Positions 36,986 to 45,964 are shown, numbered from the stretch's first letter. The stretch: DNA of 64,000 bases from Pseudomonas oryzihabitans (GCF_007665395.1 NZ_VDND01000001.1:124001-188000); one strand, 5' to 3'. The notes: generated from the letters alone by a model not told the origin. Program-made: numbers and translations.

Positions 36986-37651
36986 CTAGCGACATGCCGC
37001 AATGGCCAATGTGGCCGCCGCGGTGCGGGTCTCCACGCCGAGTTTCACGTAGACGTGCTCGAGGTGCTTGTTCACCGTGCGCGGCGAGAGGCCGAGGATG
37101 TCGCCGATGTCGCGGTTGGTCTTGCCGCAGGCCACCCAGTGCAGCACCTCGACTTCGCGGCCGGTCAGCTGGTAGCGGCTGCTGAGGGGGGCGAGGTCAA
37201 GCGCGGTCCTGGTTTGCGGACGGCTTGCCGGTAGGCTCCTGGCCGCCTGGAGTTCGCGGGCGGTGCGCAGGTGGGCGGCCACCCGCGCCAGTACCTCGTC
37301 GGTCTTGAGGGGCTTGGTGACGTAGTCGATACCGCCCGCGGCGAAGGCCTCCACCACGTGCTCGCTCTCGGTCAAGGCGGTCATGAACAGCACCGGGATG
37401 TCGGCCAGTTCGGCCTGGGCCTTGATCCGCCGGCAGGTCTCGAAGCCGTCCAGGCCGGGCATCACCGCATCGAGTAGCACGACGTCAGGACGCCGGCGCT
37501 GCATGCGTTCCAGGGCGCTGGCGCCGTCCATGGCCACCAGCACCATGTAGCCGGTGGCGTCCAGGGCATCGGAGAGCAGCGCGAGGTTGTCGGGGGTGTC
37601 ATCGACGATCAGCACGACGCCGGCGGGAGCGGGCTGTAGGGCGGCATTCAT
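36986..37651 (-). CDS. two-component response regulator, LuxR/NarL type
   Basis: The 221-residue protein has a receiver domain at residues 10-130: acidic pair in VLIVDDTPDN, phospho-acceptor Asp61 in VVLLDAVMPGLDG, and Lys in YVTKPLK. A LuxR-type helix-turn-helix follows at about 155-215 (LTGREVEVLHWVACGKTNRDIGDILGLSPRTVNKHLEHVYVKL). The start ATG 37651 overlaps the stop of the hybrid kinase gene, so the two form one unit. It is the output of that kinase. A NarL-like 7-2-7 palindrome upstream of urtA, and a related site upstream of fmdA, make it the likely activator of urea and amide uptake genes. Confidence 0.93.
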   Translation of the reverse strand: MNAALQPAPAGVVLIVDDTPDNLALLSDALDATGYMVLVAMDGASALERMQRRRPDVVLLDAVMPGLDGFETCRRIKAQAELADIPVLFMTALTESEHVVEAFAAGGIDYVTKPLKTDEVLARVAAHLRTARELQAARSLPASRPQTRTALDLAPLSSRYQLTGREVEVLHWVACGKTNRDIGDILGLSPRTVNKHLEHVYVKLGVETRTAAATLAIAACR

Positions 37652-40600
37652 GGGTGTTCTCCTTCCAGGGGCAGGTCGGCCGGCTGCAGGGCGTCCTTGA
37701 GGCGGCGGTTGAAGTCGTTGAGCTGGAAGCGCTTGACCAGCCCGCGCAGGGTGGCGACGTAGGCGGCGCTGAGCGGCTCGTCGCGCTCGATGCGCTCCAG
37801 GCATTCGAGGATACCCTTGACATAGCCCAGGGCGCCCAGCTCCTGCAGTTCGGCCAGACTGGCGGCACTTGGCGCCTGCAGGGGCAGCGGCGGCGCCTGG
37901 GGCGGCTCCTCGGGGCGCTCCAGCCATTCCAGTTCCAGGTGCCTCTTGATCTTCTCCAGCAGCTGCGGCGTGTGCACCGGCTTGGCCAGGTAGTCGTCGC
38001 AGGCCGCGGCGGCGCTGCGTTGGCGGTCGTCGGCGAAGGCATTGGCGGAGATGACGATGATGGGCGCCCGGGAGAGGCCATTGCGGCGGATCAGGGTGCT
38101 GGTCTCCAGGCCGTCCAACAGTGGCATGGCGAGGTCCATGAGGATCAGGTCGGGCTGCCACAGGGCCACCTGGCGGATGGCGTCCTGGCCATTGCTGGCC
38201 TCGGCCAGTTTGAAACCCAGGGGTTCGAGCATGCCGGCCAGCACCCGGCGGTGGTCGAGGTGGTCATCCACCAGCAGCACCCGCCGGTGCGGGCCCTGGT
38301 AACCGGTGATGGTGTGCTCGACGTGGACCAGCGCCTGGGGGACCCGTACCTCGGAAAGGAACAGCCGCACGATGAAGCGGGTGCCTTGGCCCGGCGTACT
38401 CTGGACATCCAGGGCGCCGCCCATGAGGGTCACCAGCATGCGGGTGATGGTCAGGCCCAGGCCGAGGCCGTTGTCCTGGCGCAGCGGGTCACCACGCTCG
38501 AAGGGCTGGAACAGCCGCTCCAGCTGCTCCGGGGCGATCCCCAGGCCGCTGTCGCTGATCTCGAAGGTGGCGGTTTCCCGGGCGTAGGTGACCCCCAGTA
38601 CCACGCCGCCGCGGTCGGTGTAGCGCACGGCGTTGCCGAGCAGGTTGATGAGGATCTGGCGGACCCGCTTCTCGTCGCCGCGGACCACCGCCGGCAGGCG
38701 TCCCTGGGCGTCGAGGCGGAAGCTTAGGCCCTTGTCCTGGGCCTGGGGGGCGAACATCTGCTGCAGCTGCTCGATGAATTCCGGGAAAGGGATCTCCGAG
38801 GGCTCCAGGTTGAGCTTGCCCGCCTCGATCTTGGCCACGTCGAGCAGGCCATCGATCAAGGACAGCAGGTGCGAGCCGCTGCGGAAGATGGTGCCCAGGG
38901 CGTCCTGCTGGCGACTGCTGCTCGCCGGGTCGCGCTGCAGGATCTGGGTATAGCCGAGGATGCTGTTCAGCGGCGTGCGCAATTCGTGGGACAGGCCGGT
39001 GACGTAGCGACTCTTGGCGGCGTTGGCGGCCTCCGAGGCTTCCTTGGCGCGCTGCAGGGCCTCGTCGGTCTTGCGGTGGGCCTGGATTTCCTGCATCAGC
39101 AGGGCGGTCTGCCGGGTTGATTCCTCCAGCGCCACGTGGCGACTCTCGCGGGTCAGCACCACCCACCAGGCCAGCGCCCCGGCGAACAGGGTGAGCACCA
39201 TGAAGGCCTTGAAGAAGCCCTGGTAGAGCAGGTGGCGCTCGTCGCCCTGGAGGCCCTGGGAGACCTGGCTGTAGATCAGCGCCAGGGCGCAGAACATCAG
39301 CCCGACCATGACGATCAGGACGCCCAGGTAATGCGCCAGGCGGGTATGCAGGCGCGGTACCGAGGTGTTGGGCAGCAGCCAGCGCAGCAGGGTATCGAAC
39401 TGCGCCGACAGCCGTGCCTCGGGCTTGCACAGGTCGCCGCAGCGCGCGTCCAGGGCGCAGCACAGTGAGCAGATGGGCGCGCCGTACGCCGGGCAGAAGG
39501 CGATGTCCTCGCGCTCGAAGGCATTGGTGCAGAGCACGCATTCCAGGTGGACCTGGGCGGGATGGATCAGCTTCAGCACGCTGGTGCGCGCGATGTAGTA
39601 GCGGCCCCGGGTGACCCAGGCCAGCAGCGGGGCGCAGACCAGCGCGGCGAGCAGGGACACCGCCGGCGAGATGGCCTGGGCCAGGGCGCCGAACAGGCCG
39701 GCGTGGGCCAGGCCGGAGAGCAGCGAGGCCAGCAACATGGCGCCGACACCCACCGGGTTGATGTCGTAGAGGTGCGCCCGCTTGAATTCGATGTGCCGGG
39801 GCGACAGCCCCAGGGGCTTGTTGATCACCAGGTCGGCGACCACCGCGCCGATCCAGGCGATGGCGATGTTGGCATAGAGCCCGAGCACCTCCTCGATGGC
39901 CTGGAACACCCCCAGCTCCATCAGCATCAGCGCGATCAGCACGTTGAACACCAGCCAGACCACGCGGCCGGGATGACTATGGGTGACCCGAGCGAAGAAA
40001 TTGGACCAGGCCAGGGAGCCGGCATAGGCGTTGGTCAGGTTGATCTTGATCTGGCTGACGATGACGAACAGCACCATGGCGCCCATGGCCCAGCCCGGTG
40101 AAGAGAAGACGTAGCCGAAGGCCACCAGGTACATCTGGGTCGGCTCGGCGGCGCGCTCCAGGGGAATTTCATGTTGCAGGGCGAGAAAGGCCAGGAAGGC
40201 GCCGGCGAGCATCTTCAGTGCCCCGGGCAGGATCCAGCCGGGGCCGGCCAGCAGCAGCGCCGCCCACCAGCGGCGGCGGTTGGCGGCGGTCTTCTCAGGC
40301 AGGAAGCGCAGGTAATCGACCTGCTCGCCAATCTGGGTCACCAGCGCCAGGCCGACGGTACAGGCGGCGCCGAAGGACAGCAGGTTGAAGGCACCGGCTT
40401 CGCCCTCGCGGCCGGCGAAGGTGGTCCAGTCCGCCAGGGCGCCGGGGTTCTTGGCGATGACGAAGGCATAGGGCAACGCCAGCAGGACCAGCCAGAGCGG
40501 TTGGCTCCACAGCTGCAGGCGATTGATCAGGGTGATGCCATAGGTGACCAGGGGGATGACGATGATCGAGCAGATCACGTACGCCAGCGCCAGCGGGATA

Positions 40601-41043
40601 TGGAAGTACAGCTCCAGGGCCAGCGCCATGATCGCCGCTTCCAGGGCGAAGAACAGGAAGGTGAAGCTGGCGTAGATCAGCGAGGTGATGGTAGAGCCGA
40701 TGTAGCCGAAGCCGGCGCCGCGGGTCAGCAGGTCCATGTCGACCCCGTAGCGGGCCGCGTAGTAGCTGATCGGCAGGCCGGTGAGGAAGATCACCAGGCT
40801 CACCGCCAGCACCGCCCAGAGCGTGTTGGTGAAGCCGTAGCTGATCGCCAGGGCGCCGCCGATGGCTTCCAGGGCGAGGAAGGAGAGGGCGCCCAGGGCG
40901 GTATTGGCGATCCGGAATTCCGACCATTTGCGGAACGACCGGGGCGTGTAGCGCAGGGCGTAGTCCTCCAGCGTCTCGTCGGCGACCCAGCTGTTGTAGT
41001 CCCGGCGGATCTTGGCGATGCGTTGCGTCCCGGTCTGCTGCAC
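37648..41043 (-). CDS. hybrid sensor histidine kinase with NCS1-permease-like sensor domain
   Basis: This is a 1131-residue chain. Residues about 20-480 resemble a nucleobase:cation symporter-1 permease (multiple membrane segments, FRKWSEFRIANTALGALSFLALEA at the start). A cysteine-rich segment follows at about 500-545 (CVLC, CPAYGAPICSLCCALDARCGDLC), then two further membrane helices. The HisKA domain has His686 in LSHELRTPLNS, followed by a HATPase domain (about 780-900) and a receiver with Asp970 in LILMDLAMP. The C-terminal 70 residues are helical. The arrangement suggests that a transporter-like module senses, and perhaps moves, a nitrogen compound and passes the signal to the LuxR regulator. 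It is divergent from urtA. Confidence 0.9.
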   Translation of the reverse strand: MQQTGTQRIAKIRRDYNSWVADETLEDYALRYTPRSFRKWSEFRIANTALGALSFLALEAIGGALAISYGFTNTLWAVLAVSLVIFLTGLPISYYAARYGVDMDLLTRGAGFGYIGSTITSLIYASFTFLFFALEAAIMALALELYFHIPLALAYVICSIIVIPLVTYGITLINRLQLWSQPLWLVLLALPYAFVIAKNPGALADWTTFAGREGEAGAFNLLSFGAACTVGLALVTQIGEQVDYLRFLPEKTAANRRRWWAALLLAGPGWILPGALKMLAGAFLAFLALQHEIPLERAAEPTQMYLVAFGYVFSSPGWAMGAMVLFVIVSQIKINLTNAYAGSLAWSNFFARVTHSHPGRVVWLVFNVLIALMLMELGVFQAIEEVLGLYANIAIAWIGAVVADLVINKPLGLSPRHIEFKRAHLYDINPVGVGAMLLASLLSGLAHAGLFGALAQAISPAVSLLAALVCAPLLAWVTRGRYYIARTSVLKLIHPAQVHLECVLCTNAFEREDIAFCPAYGAPICSLCCALDARCGDLCKPEARLSAQFDTLLRWLLPNTSVPRLHTRLAHYLGVLIVMVGLMFCALALIYSQVSQGLQGDERHLLYQGFFKAFMVLTLFAGALAWWVVLTRESRHVALEESTRQTALLMQEIQAHRKTDEALQRAKEASEAANAAKSRYVTGLSHELRTPLNSILGYTQILQRDPASSSRQQDALGTIFRSGSHLLSLIDGLLDVAKIEAGKLNLEPSEIPFPEFIEQLQQMFAPQAQDKGLSFRLDAQGRLPAVVRGDEKRVRQILINLLGNAVRYTDRGGVVLGVTYARETATFEISDSGLGIAPEQLERLFQPFERGDPLRQDNGLGLGLTITRMLVTLMGGALDVQSTPGQGTRFIVRLFLSEVRVPQALVHVEHTITGYQGPHRRVLLVDDHLDHRRVLAGMLEPLGFKLAEASNGQDAIRQVALWQPDLILMDLAMPLLDGLETSTLIRRNGLSRAPIIVISANAFADDRQRSAAAACDDYLAKPVHTPQLLEKIKRHLELEWLERPEEPPQAPPLPLQAPSAASLAELQELGALGYVKGILECLERIERDEPLSAAYVATLRGLVKRFQLNDFNRRLKDALQPADLPLEGEHP

Positions 41044-41076
41044 GGCACGGCTCCTGGTGGTTCGGCGATGGGCTCA

Positions 41077-41163
41077 GAGCCTGTTCGTCGTCTGCGGCGC
41101 GTCGACCGGACCGCGTTGAAAACGCCTGGTCTGGCACTGGCTCGCGCGCGGGTGAACAGGCTC
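41077..41163. repeat. short repeat element with 10-bp terminal inverted repeats (copy 1)
   Basis: GAGCCTGTTC (41077-41086) and GAACAGGCTC (41154-41163) are perfect inverted ends of an 87-base segment. Its interior (GCGTTGAAAA about 41113-41122, preceded by a GCGCGTCG stretch) resembles the interior of the 188-base element after urtD, so they appear to be one family, this copy being shorter. Confidence 0.55.
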
Positions 41164-41290
41164 GGGAGGCAAGTTCCGTGCCCCGCTCCGGGGGCCCGGG
41201 GCTCACCCTTCGGCGTGGCGCGCCCGGGCCATGCTGCTCCGCGCGGGCGCGCGCGAGACAGAGCATGCCCCAGGGCGTTGCAGCGGGCTG

Positions 41291-41328
41291 TACGTCAGAT
41301 GACGTAGGCCCTTACGTCATCCTGCGTA
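41291..41328. promoter_or_regulatory. two TACGTCA-type sites upstream of urtA
   Basis: Site 1 (41291-41306) is a perfect palindrome TACGTCA-GA-TGACGTA, a 7-2-7 layout typical of NarL/LuxR-family regulators. Site 2 (41313-41328) reads TACGTCA-TCCTG-CGTA. They are 22 bases apart, about two helical turns, and end 99 bases before the urtA start. The same pattern recurs upstream of fmdA (56265-56280). The adjacent LuxR-type response regulator is the obvious candidate protein. Confidence 0.65.
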
Positions 41329-41427
41329 TGTTCCCGGGCGCCACCGGCGCCCCATCCTTGCTCCGCAGCGAAGACCCGCAGTCCTGGCCCCCAGGGACGA
41401 ACGGCAATCACCTAGAGGAGCGAGAAG

Positions 41428-42672
41428 ATGCACAGATCATCGGGCGTGAAATCCAGCCTTCCCCGGCGCCTGGCGCTGGGCGCCGCGGCCTTGTCCCTGC
41501 TGGCGGCCAGCGTGTTCAGCCAGGGCGTCCTGGCGGACGCCGCCAACACCACCGGCCTCGCCGTCACCGATAGCACGGTCACCGTCGGCCAGTTGCACTC
41601 CGCCACCGGCACCATGGCCATCTCCGAGACCGGCGCCATCCAGGCCGAGCGCCTGGCCATCGAGCAGATCAACGCCCAGGGCGGGGTGCTCGGCCGCCAG
41701 GTCAAGATCGTCCAGGAAGACGGCGCCTCCGACTGGCCGACCTTCGCCGAGAAGGCCAAGAAGCTGCTGGAGGCCGACAAGGTCGCCGCGGTGTTCGGCT
41801 GCTGGACCTCGGCTTCGCGCAAGGCGGTGCTGCCGATCTTCGAGAAGGACAACGGCCTGCTCTACTACCCGACCTTCTATGAAGGCCTGGAGCAGTCGAA
41901 GAACGTCTTCTACACCGGCCAGGAGGCTACCCAGCAGATCCTCTCGGCGCTGGACTGGCTGGCCAAGGAGAAGGGCGCCAAGACCTTCTACCTGGTGGGC
42001 TCGGACTACATCTGGCCGCGCACCTCGATGAAGATCGCCCGCAAGCACATCGAGAACGTGCTGCACGGTGAGGTGGTGGGGGAGGAGTACTACCCGCTGG
42101 GCGGCACCCAGTTCGGCTCCCTGACCAACAAGATCAAGCTGAAGAAACCCGACGTGGTCTTCGCTGCGGTGGTGGGCGGTTCCAACGTGGCCTTCTACAA
42201 GCAGCTCAAGGCCGCCGGCATCACCTCCGCCAAGCAGAACCTGCTGACCCTCTCGGTGACCGAGGACGAGATGCTCGGCATCGGCGGCGAGAACATGGCC
42301 GGTTTCTACTCCTCGATGAAGTACTTCCAGACCCTGGACAACCCCAACAACAAGACCTTCGTCGAGGCCTTCAAGGCCAAGTACGGCAAGGACGCGGTCA
42401 TCGGCGACGTGACCCAGGCCGCCTACCTCGGCCCCTGGCTGTGGAAGATGGCGGTGGAGAAGGCCGGCAGCTTCGACGTCGACAAGGTGGTCGCGGCGTC
42501 GCCCGGCCTGGAGCTCAAGACCGCGCCGGAAGGCTACGTGAAGGTGCATGACAACCATCACCTCTGGAGCCGCTCGCGCATCGCCCAGATCCAGCCAGAC
42601 GGCACCTTCAAGGTGGTCTACGAGTCGCCCGAGCTGATCGAGCCCAACCCCTTCCCCAAGGGCTATCAGTAG
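41428..42672 (+). CDS. urtA: urea/short-chain amide ABC transporter binding protein
   Basis: The 414-residue periplasmic protein of the UrtA/FmdD branch of Leu-type binding proteins has a signal peptide of about 37 residues ending VLADA. The mature part has VTVGQLHSATGTMAISE, CWTSASRKAVLPIFEKDNGLLYYP and NHHLWSRSRIAQ, which are characteristic of this branch. AGAGGAG lies upstream of ATG 41428. UrtA proteins bind urea; close relatives (FmdD, AmiC-like) bind formamide or other short amides. With formamidase, amidase and urea carboxylase genes nearby, either substrate is possible, and urea is slightly favoured by the five-gene urtABCDE order. Confidence 0.9.
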   Translation: MHRSSGVKSSLPRRLALGAAALSLLAASVFSQGVLADAANTTGLAVTDSTVTVGQLHSATGTMAISETGAIQAERLAIEQINAQGGVLGRQVKIVQEDGASDWPTFAEKAKKLLEADKVAAVFGCWTSASRKAVLPIFEKDNGLLYYPTFYEGLEQSKNVFYTGQEATQQILSALDWLAKEKGAKTFYLVGSDYIWPRTSMKIARKHIENVLHGEVVGEEYYPLGGTQFGSLTNKIKLKKPDVVFAAVVGGSNVAFYKQLKAAGITSAKQNLLTLSVTEDEMLGIGGENMAGFYSSMKYFQTLDNPNNKTFVEAFKAKYGKDAVIGDVTQAAYLGPWLWKMAVEKAGSFDVDKVVAASPGLELKTAPEGYVKVHDNHHLWSRSRIAQIQPDGTFKVVYESPELIEPNPFPKGYQ

Positions 42673-42874
42673 AGCGACTGACAAACCTACTGCGCGTCCG
42701 CCAGGCGGGCGCGTGCAGTGCTCGGAATCCTCATGTACCGCTCGTACACTGCGGTTCCTGCGCGCCGCCTGCACCCGCCTGACAACCGCTCGCTACGGTT
42801 TGCCAACCGCTCCAAGCCGTGTCTGACCGGGGCCGCCTACAGGGCGGTCCCGCCCACCTCCGCGGGAGAGTCTC
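42673..42874. repeat. urtA-urtB gap with degenerate repeat copy
   Basis: This 202-base gap holds no gene. Bases 42723-42750 match 45797-45824 of the urtD-urtE element at 23 of 28 positions, and the preceding CTGCGCGTC motif is also shared. It therefore looks like a decayed copy of the same repeat family inserted between two operon genes. A GCGGGAGAG site precedes urtB. Confidence 0.5.
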
Positions 42875-43792
42875 ATGGAAAGCTTATCGGACTTAGGCGC
42901 GATCGCCGTGATGCAGGGCTTCAACGGCCTGTCGGTGTTCTGCGTGCTGCTGCTGATGGCGCTGGGCCTGGCGATCATCTTCGGGCAGATGGGGGTGATC
43001 AACATGGCCCATGGCGAATTCCTCGCCGTCGGCGCCTACACCACCTATGTCGTGTCGACGCTGATCCAGCATCATGTCCCCGGCCTGCAGCCCTATTACT
43101 TCTTCTTCGCCATCGTGCTGGCCTTCTTCGTCGCCGGCGCCATCGGCTGGCTGGTGGAGTGGGCGATGATCAGCCGGCTGTATCAGCGGCCGCTGGACAC
43201 CCTGCTGGCCACCTGGGGCCTGTCGCTGATCCTGCAGCAGCTGTTTCGCTCGGTGTTCGGCGCCCGCGAGGTGAGCGCCGAGATGCCGGAATGGCTGATG
43301 GGCTCCTGGAGTCCGACCGCCAGCATCGACATCCCCAAGAACGGCCTCTTCGTCATGGCCGTGACGGTGCTGCTGACCATCACCCTGTTCCTCATGCTGT
43401 ACCGCTCGCGCTGGGGCCTACAGGTCCGCGCCACCATGCAGAACCGGCTGATGGCCCGCGCCGTGGGCATCAACACCCGCCGCGTGGACCGCATGACCTT
43501 CGCCCTGGGCTGCGGCGTGGCCGGGGTGGCCGGCGCGGCCTTCACCACCATCGGCTCCATCGGTCCCACCGCCGGATCGCTGTACATCGTCGATACCTTC
43601 CTGGTGGTGGTGTTCGGCGGCGCGGCCAGCCTGCTCGGTACCCTCGCCTCGGCCTTCGGCATCGCCCAGGCGCAATCGCTGCTGGAGTTCTTCCTCTCCG
43701 GCTCCATGGCCAAGGTGCTGACCCTGTCGGCGGTGATCCTCATCCTGATGCTGCGGCCCCAGGGGCTGTTCTCGGCAAAAGTCCGCAAGTAG
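42875..43792 (+). CDS. urtB: urea-type ABC transporter permease UrtB
   Basis: The 305-residue inner-membrane permease of the LivH branch has about eight hydrophobic segments. Motifs are IFGQMGVINMAHGEFLAVGAYTTY (about 34-57), LMARAVGINTRRVDRMTFALGCGVAGVAGA (about 192-221) and the C-terminal AKVLTLSAVILILMLRPQGLF. It forms the channel with UrtC. It starts 202 bases after urtA because of an inserted repeat, and is followed by urtC after 10 bases. Confidence 0.92.
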   Translation: MESLSDLGAIAVMQGFNGLSVFCVLLLMALGLAIIFGQMGVINMAHGEFLAVGAYTTYVVSTLIQHHVPGLQPYYFFFAIVLAFFVAGAIGWLVEWAMISRLYQRPLDTLLATWGLSLILQQLFRSVFGAREVSAEMPEWLMGSWSPTASIDIPKNGLFVMAVTVLLTITLFLMLYRSRWGLQVRATMQNRLMARAVGINTRRVDRMTFALGCGVAGVAGAAFTTIGSIGPTAGSLYIVDTFLVVVFGGAASLLGTLASAFGIAQAQSLLEFFLSGSMAKVLTLSAVILILMLRPQGLFSAKVRK

Positions 43793-43802
43793 GGAGCGCG
43801 AG

Positions 43803-44966
43803 ATGAACAAGGCAATCCACAACCTGCTCGGCGGTCGCCAGGGCGCCCTCGGCCTGCTGGTGCTGGCCGCGCTGATCCTGGTGGTCTTTCCGCTGGCGCT
43901 GGACACCTTCCGCCTGAACCTGGTCGGCAAATACCTGACCTACGCCTTCGTCGCCGTCGGCCTGGTGCTGTGCTGGGGCTATGGCGGCATCCTCAGCCTC
44001 GGCCAGGGGATCTTCTTCGGCCTCGGCGGCTACTGCATGGCGATGTTCCTCAAGCTGGAGGCCTCGGACCCGTTGAGCACCAAGATCCAGTCCACCCCCG
44101 GCATTCCCGACTTCATGGACTGGAACCAGCTCACCGAACTGCCCTGGCTCTGGCAGCCGTTCCACAGTTTCGGCTTCACCCTGGTGGCGGTGGTCGCGGT
44201 GCCGGCGCTGCTGGCCCTCATCATCGGCATGGCGATGTTCAAGCGACGGGTCGGGGATGTGTATTTCTCCATCGTCACCCAGGCCATCGCCGCCATCCTG
44301 AGCATCCTCATCATCGGTCAGCAGGGCCTGACCGGTGGGGTCAACGGCATCACCGACCTGAAGACGGTCCTGGGCTGGGACATCCGCCCGGACAGTGCCA
44401 AGGTCACCCTCTATTTCATCAACGCCGGCCTGCTGTTCGCCTGCATCCTGCTCGCCCGCTTCGTGCTGGCCTCCAAGCTCGGCCGGCTGCTGGTGGCCAT
44501 GCGCGACAAGGAAGAGCGGGTCCGCTTCTCCGGCTACGACGTGGCCAGCTTCAAGATCTTCGTGTTCTGCGTCGCCGCGGCCTTCTCGGCGGTGGGCGGG
44601 GCCATGTTCGCCCTGCAGGTGGGCTTCATGTCGCCGTCCTTCGTCGGCATCGTGCCCTCCATCGAGATGGTCATCTTCGCCGCCGTGGGCGGGCGCCTGT
44701 CGCTGCTCGGCGCGGTCTACGGGACCCTGCTGGTGAATTTCGGCAAGACCTACTTCTCCGAGTCCTTCCCCGAACTCTGGCTGTACCTGATGGGCGGGCT
44801 GTTCATCGTGGTGGTCCTCTATTTCCCCAATGGCCTCGCCGGCCTGTGGAAGAGCCATGGCCTGCCGCTGCTGGCGCGGCTGAGACGTCGCCAGCCAAGT
44901 CGCCCCGTCGCCGCGCCGACCCAGCCTACCGCCACCAAGCCCGCTGCTCTGGAGACCACCCGATGA
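43803..44966 (+). CDS. urtC: urea-type ABC transporter permease UrtC
   Basis: The 387-residue LivM-type permease has the conserved GYGGILSLGQGIFFGLGGYCMAMFL (about 59-83), GINGIT-like VNGITDLKTVLGWD, and the coupling segment VRFSGYDVASFKIFVFCVAA. A long C-terminal cytoplasmic tail (about residues 355-387, rich in Arg, Pro and Ala) is not conserved. The stop overlaps the urtD start by 4 bases. It pairs with UrtB. Confidence 0.92.
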   Translation: MNKAIHNLLGGRQGALGLLVLAALILVVFPLALDTFRLNLVGKYLTYAFVAVGLVLCWGYGGILSLGQGIFFGLGGYCMAMFLKLEASDPLSTKIQSTPGIPDFMDWNQLTELPWLWQPFHSFGFTLVAVVAVPALLALIIGMAMFKRRVGDVYFSIVTQAIAAILSILIIGQQGLTGGVNGITDLKTVLGWDIRPDSAKVTLYFINAGLLFACILLARFVLASKLGRLLVAMRDKEERVRFSGYDVASFKIFVFCVAAAFSAVGGAMFALQVGFMSPSFVGIVPSIEMVIFAAVGGRLSLLGAVYGTLLVNFGKTYFSESFPELWLYLMGGLFIVVVLYFPNGLAGLWKSHGLPLLARLRRRQPSRPVAAPTQPTATKPAALETTR

Positions 44967-45727
44967 ACACCAGCCCCGTCGGTTTCCAGCTGGCCAAGCC
45001 GGTGCTGGCCATCGAAGGCCTGACCGTCTCCTTCGATGGCTTCAAGGCGGTGAATGACCTCAATCTCTATGTCGACCGCAACGAGGTGCACGTGGTGATC
45101 GGCCCCAACGGCGCCGGCAAGACCACGGTGCTCGACCTGATCTGCGGCAAGACCCGCGCCACCGCCGGCAGCATCGAATTCAACGGTCGCGAGCTGACCA
45201 GGATGAAGGAGTTCGACATCGTCCGCGCCGGCGTCGGCCGCAAGTTCCAGAATCCGTCCATCTACGAAAACCTCACGGTGTTCGAGAACCTGGAGATGTC
45301 CTATCCCGAGGGCCGCAAGGTGTTCGGCGCGCTGTTCTTCAAGCGCAGCGCGGCGGTGGTCGCCCGGGTGGCGGAGGTGGCCGAGCAGATCTTTCTCGCC
45401 GAGCTGCTGCACCAGCAGGCGGACCTGCTTTCCCACGGCCAGAAGCAGTGGCTGGAGATCGGCATGCTGCTGATGCAGGACCCGGAACTGCTGATGCTCG
45501 ACGAGCCGGTGGCGGGCATGAGCGTGTCCGAGCGGGCCCAGACCGCCGAGCTGCTCAACCGCATCAGCCAGGGCCGCTCGGTGCTGGTCATCGAGCACGA
45601 CATGGAGTTCGTCAAGAGCATCGCCCACAAGGTCACGGTGCTGCACCAGGGCAAGGTGCTCGCCGAGGGCAGCATGGACGCGGTGCAGCGCGATCCGAAG
45701 GTTATCGAGGTGTACCTGGGGCACTGA
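44963..45727 (+). CDS. urtD: urea-type ABC transporter ATPase UrtD
   Basis: The 254-residue LivG-type ATPase has Walker A GPNGAGKTT (about 48-56), VGRKFQNPSIYENLTVFENLEM for the Q-loop, the modified signature LLSHGQKQWLEIGMLLMQDP (typical of UrtD) and Walker B LLMLDEPVAGMS. It is the first of two ATPases of the transporter. ATG 44963 overlaps the urtC stop. A 188-base inverted-repeat element starts at its stop codon and separates it from urtE. Confidence 0.92.
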   Translation: MNTSPVGFQLAKPVLAIEGLTVSFDGFKAVNDLNLYVDRNEVHVVIGPNGAGKTTVLDLICGKTRATAGSIEFNGRELTRMKEFDIVRAGVGRKFQNPSIYENLTVFENLEMSYPEGRKVFGALFFKRSAAVVARVAEVAEQIFLAELLHQQADLLSHGQKQWLEIGMLLMQDPELLMLDEPVAGMSVSERAQTAELLNRISQGRSVLVIEHDMEFVKSIAHKVTVLHQGKVLAEGSMDAVQRDPKVIEVYLGH

Positions 45728-45914
45728 AAACCTGTCCACGATCTGCTGCGCGTCGGCCAAACGGCGTTGAAAATGCCCTGGAAGGCCAGCCCCGTCGGAA
45801 TGCTCATTTACCAGTCGTAAACTCGAGCGCGAGTCCGATCCGCTTTTTCAGGTATTTTCGCGGGGCCACCTAGGCCTTGTTTGTCTCTAGCTCGCAAGAT
45901 CGTGAACAGGTTTT
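45727..45914. mobile_element. MITE-like element with 18-bp terminal inverted repeats between urtD and urtE
   Basis: AAAACCTGTCCACGATCT (45727-45744) and AGATCGTGAACAGGTTTT (45897-45914) are inverted repeats with one mismatch in 18. They bound a 188-base segment without an open frame. The left end coincides with the last base of the urtD stop codon. Related interiors occur at 41077-41163 and 42690-42840. The structure fits a small non-autonomous palindromic repeat; no flanking target duplication is obvious. Confidence 0.7.
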
Positions 45915-45964
45915 GAGCCCCCGACCATCACCATTCACCCAGCCGATCACGGGAGATCCCGGCC

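Larger units (their letters stand above)
41044..41427. other. divergent control region between sensor kinase and urtA
   Basis: These 384 bases contain no gene. They hold a short repeat element with inverted ends (41077-41163) and two TACGTCA-N5-CGTA sites (41291-41306, 41313-41328), all listed separately. A good ribosome binding site (AGAGGAG) precedes urtA. The stretch 41165-41285 is GC-rich with no further feature I can name. Confidence 0.6.

Noticed and set aside
41132..41150. TGGCAC-like sigma-54 promoter upstream of urtA
   Set aside because: TGGCAC is present but the TTGC element at the correct spacing is not, and the stretch lies inside a repeat element.
43740..44858. 372-codon minus-strand frame opposite urtC
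   Set aside because: Composition (His, Gln, Glu, Gly rich) and lack of any motif mark it as a shadow of urtC.
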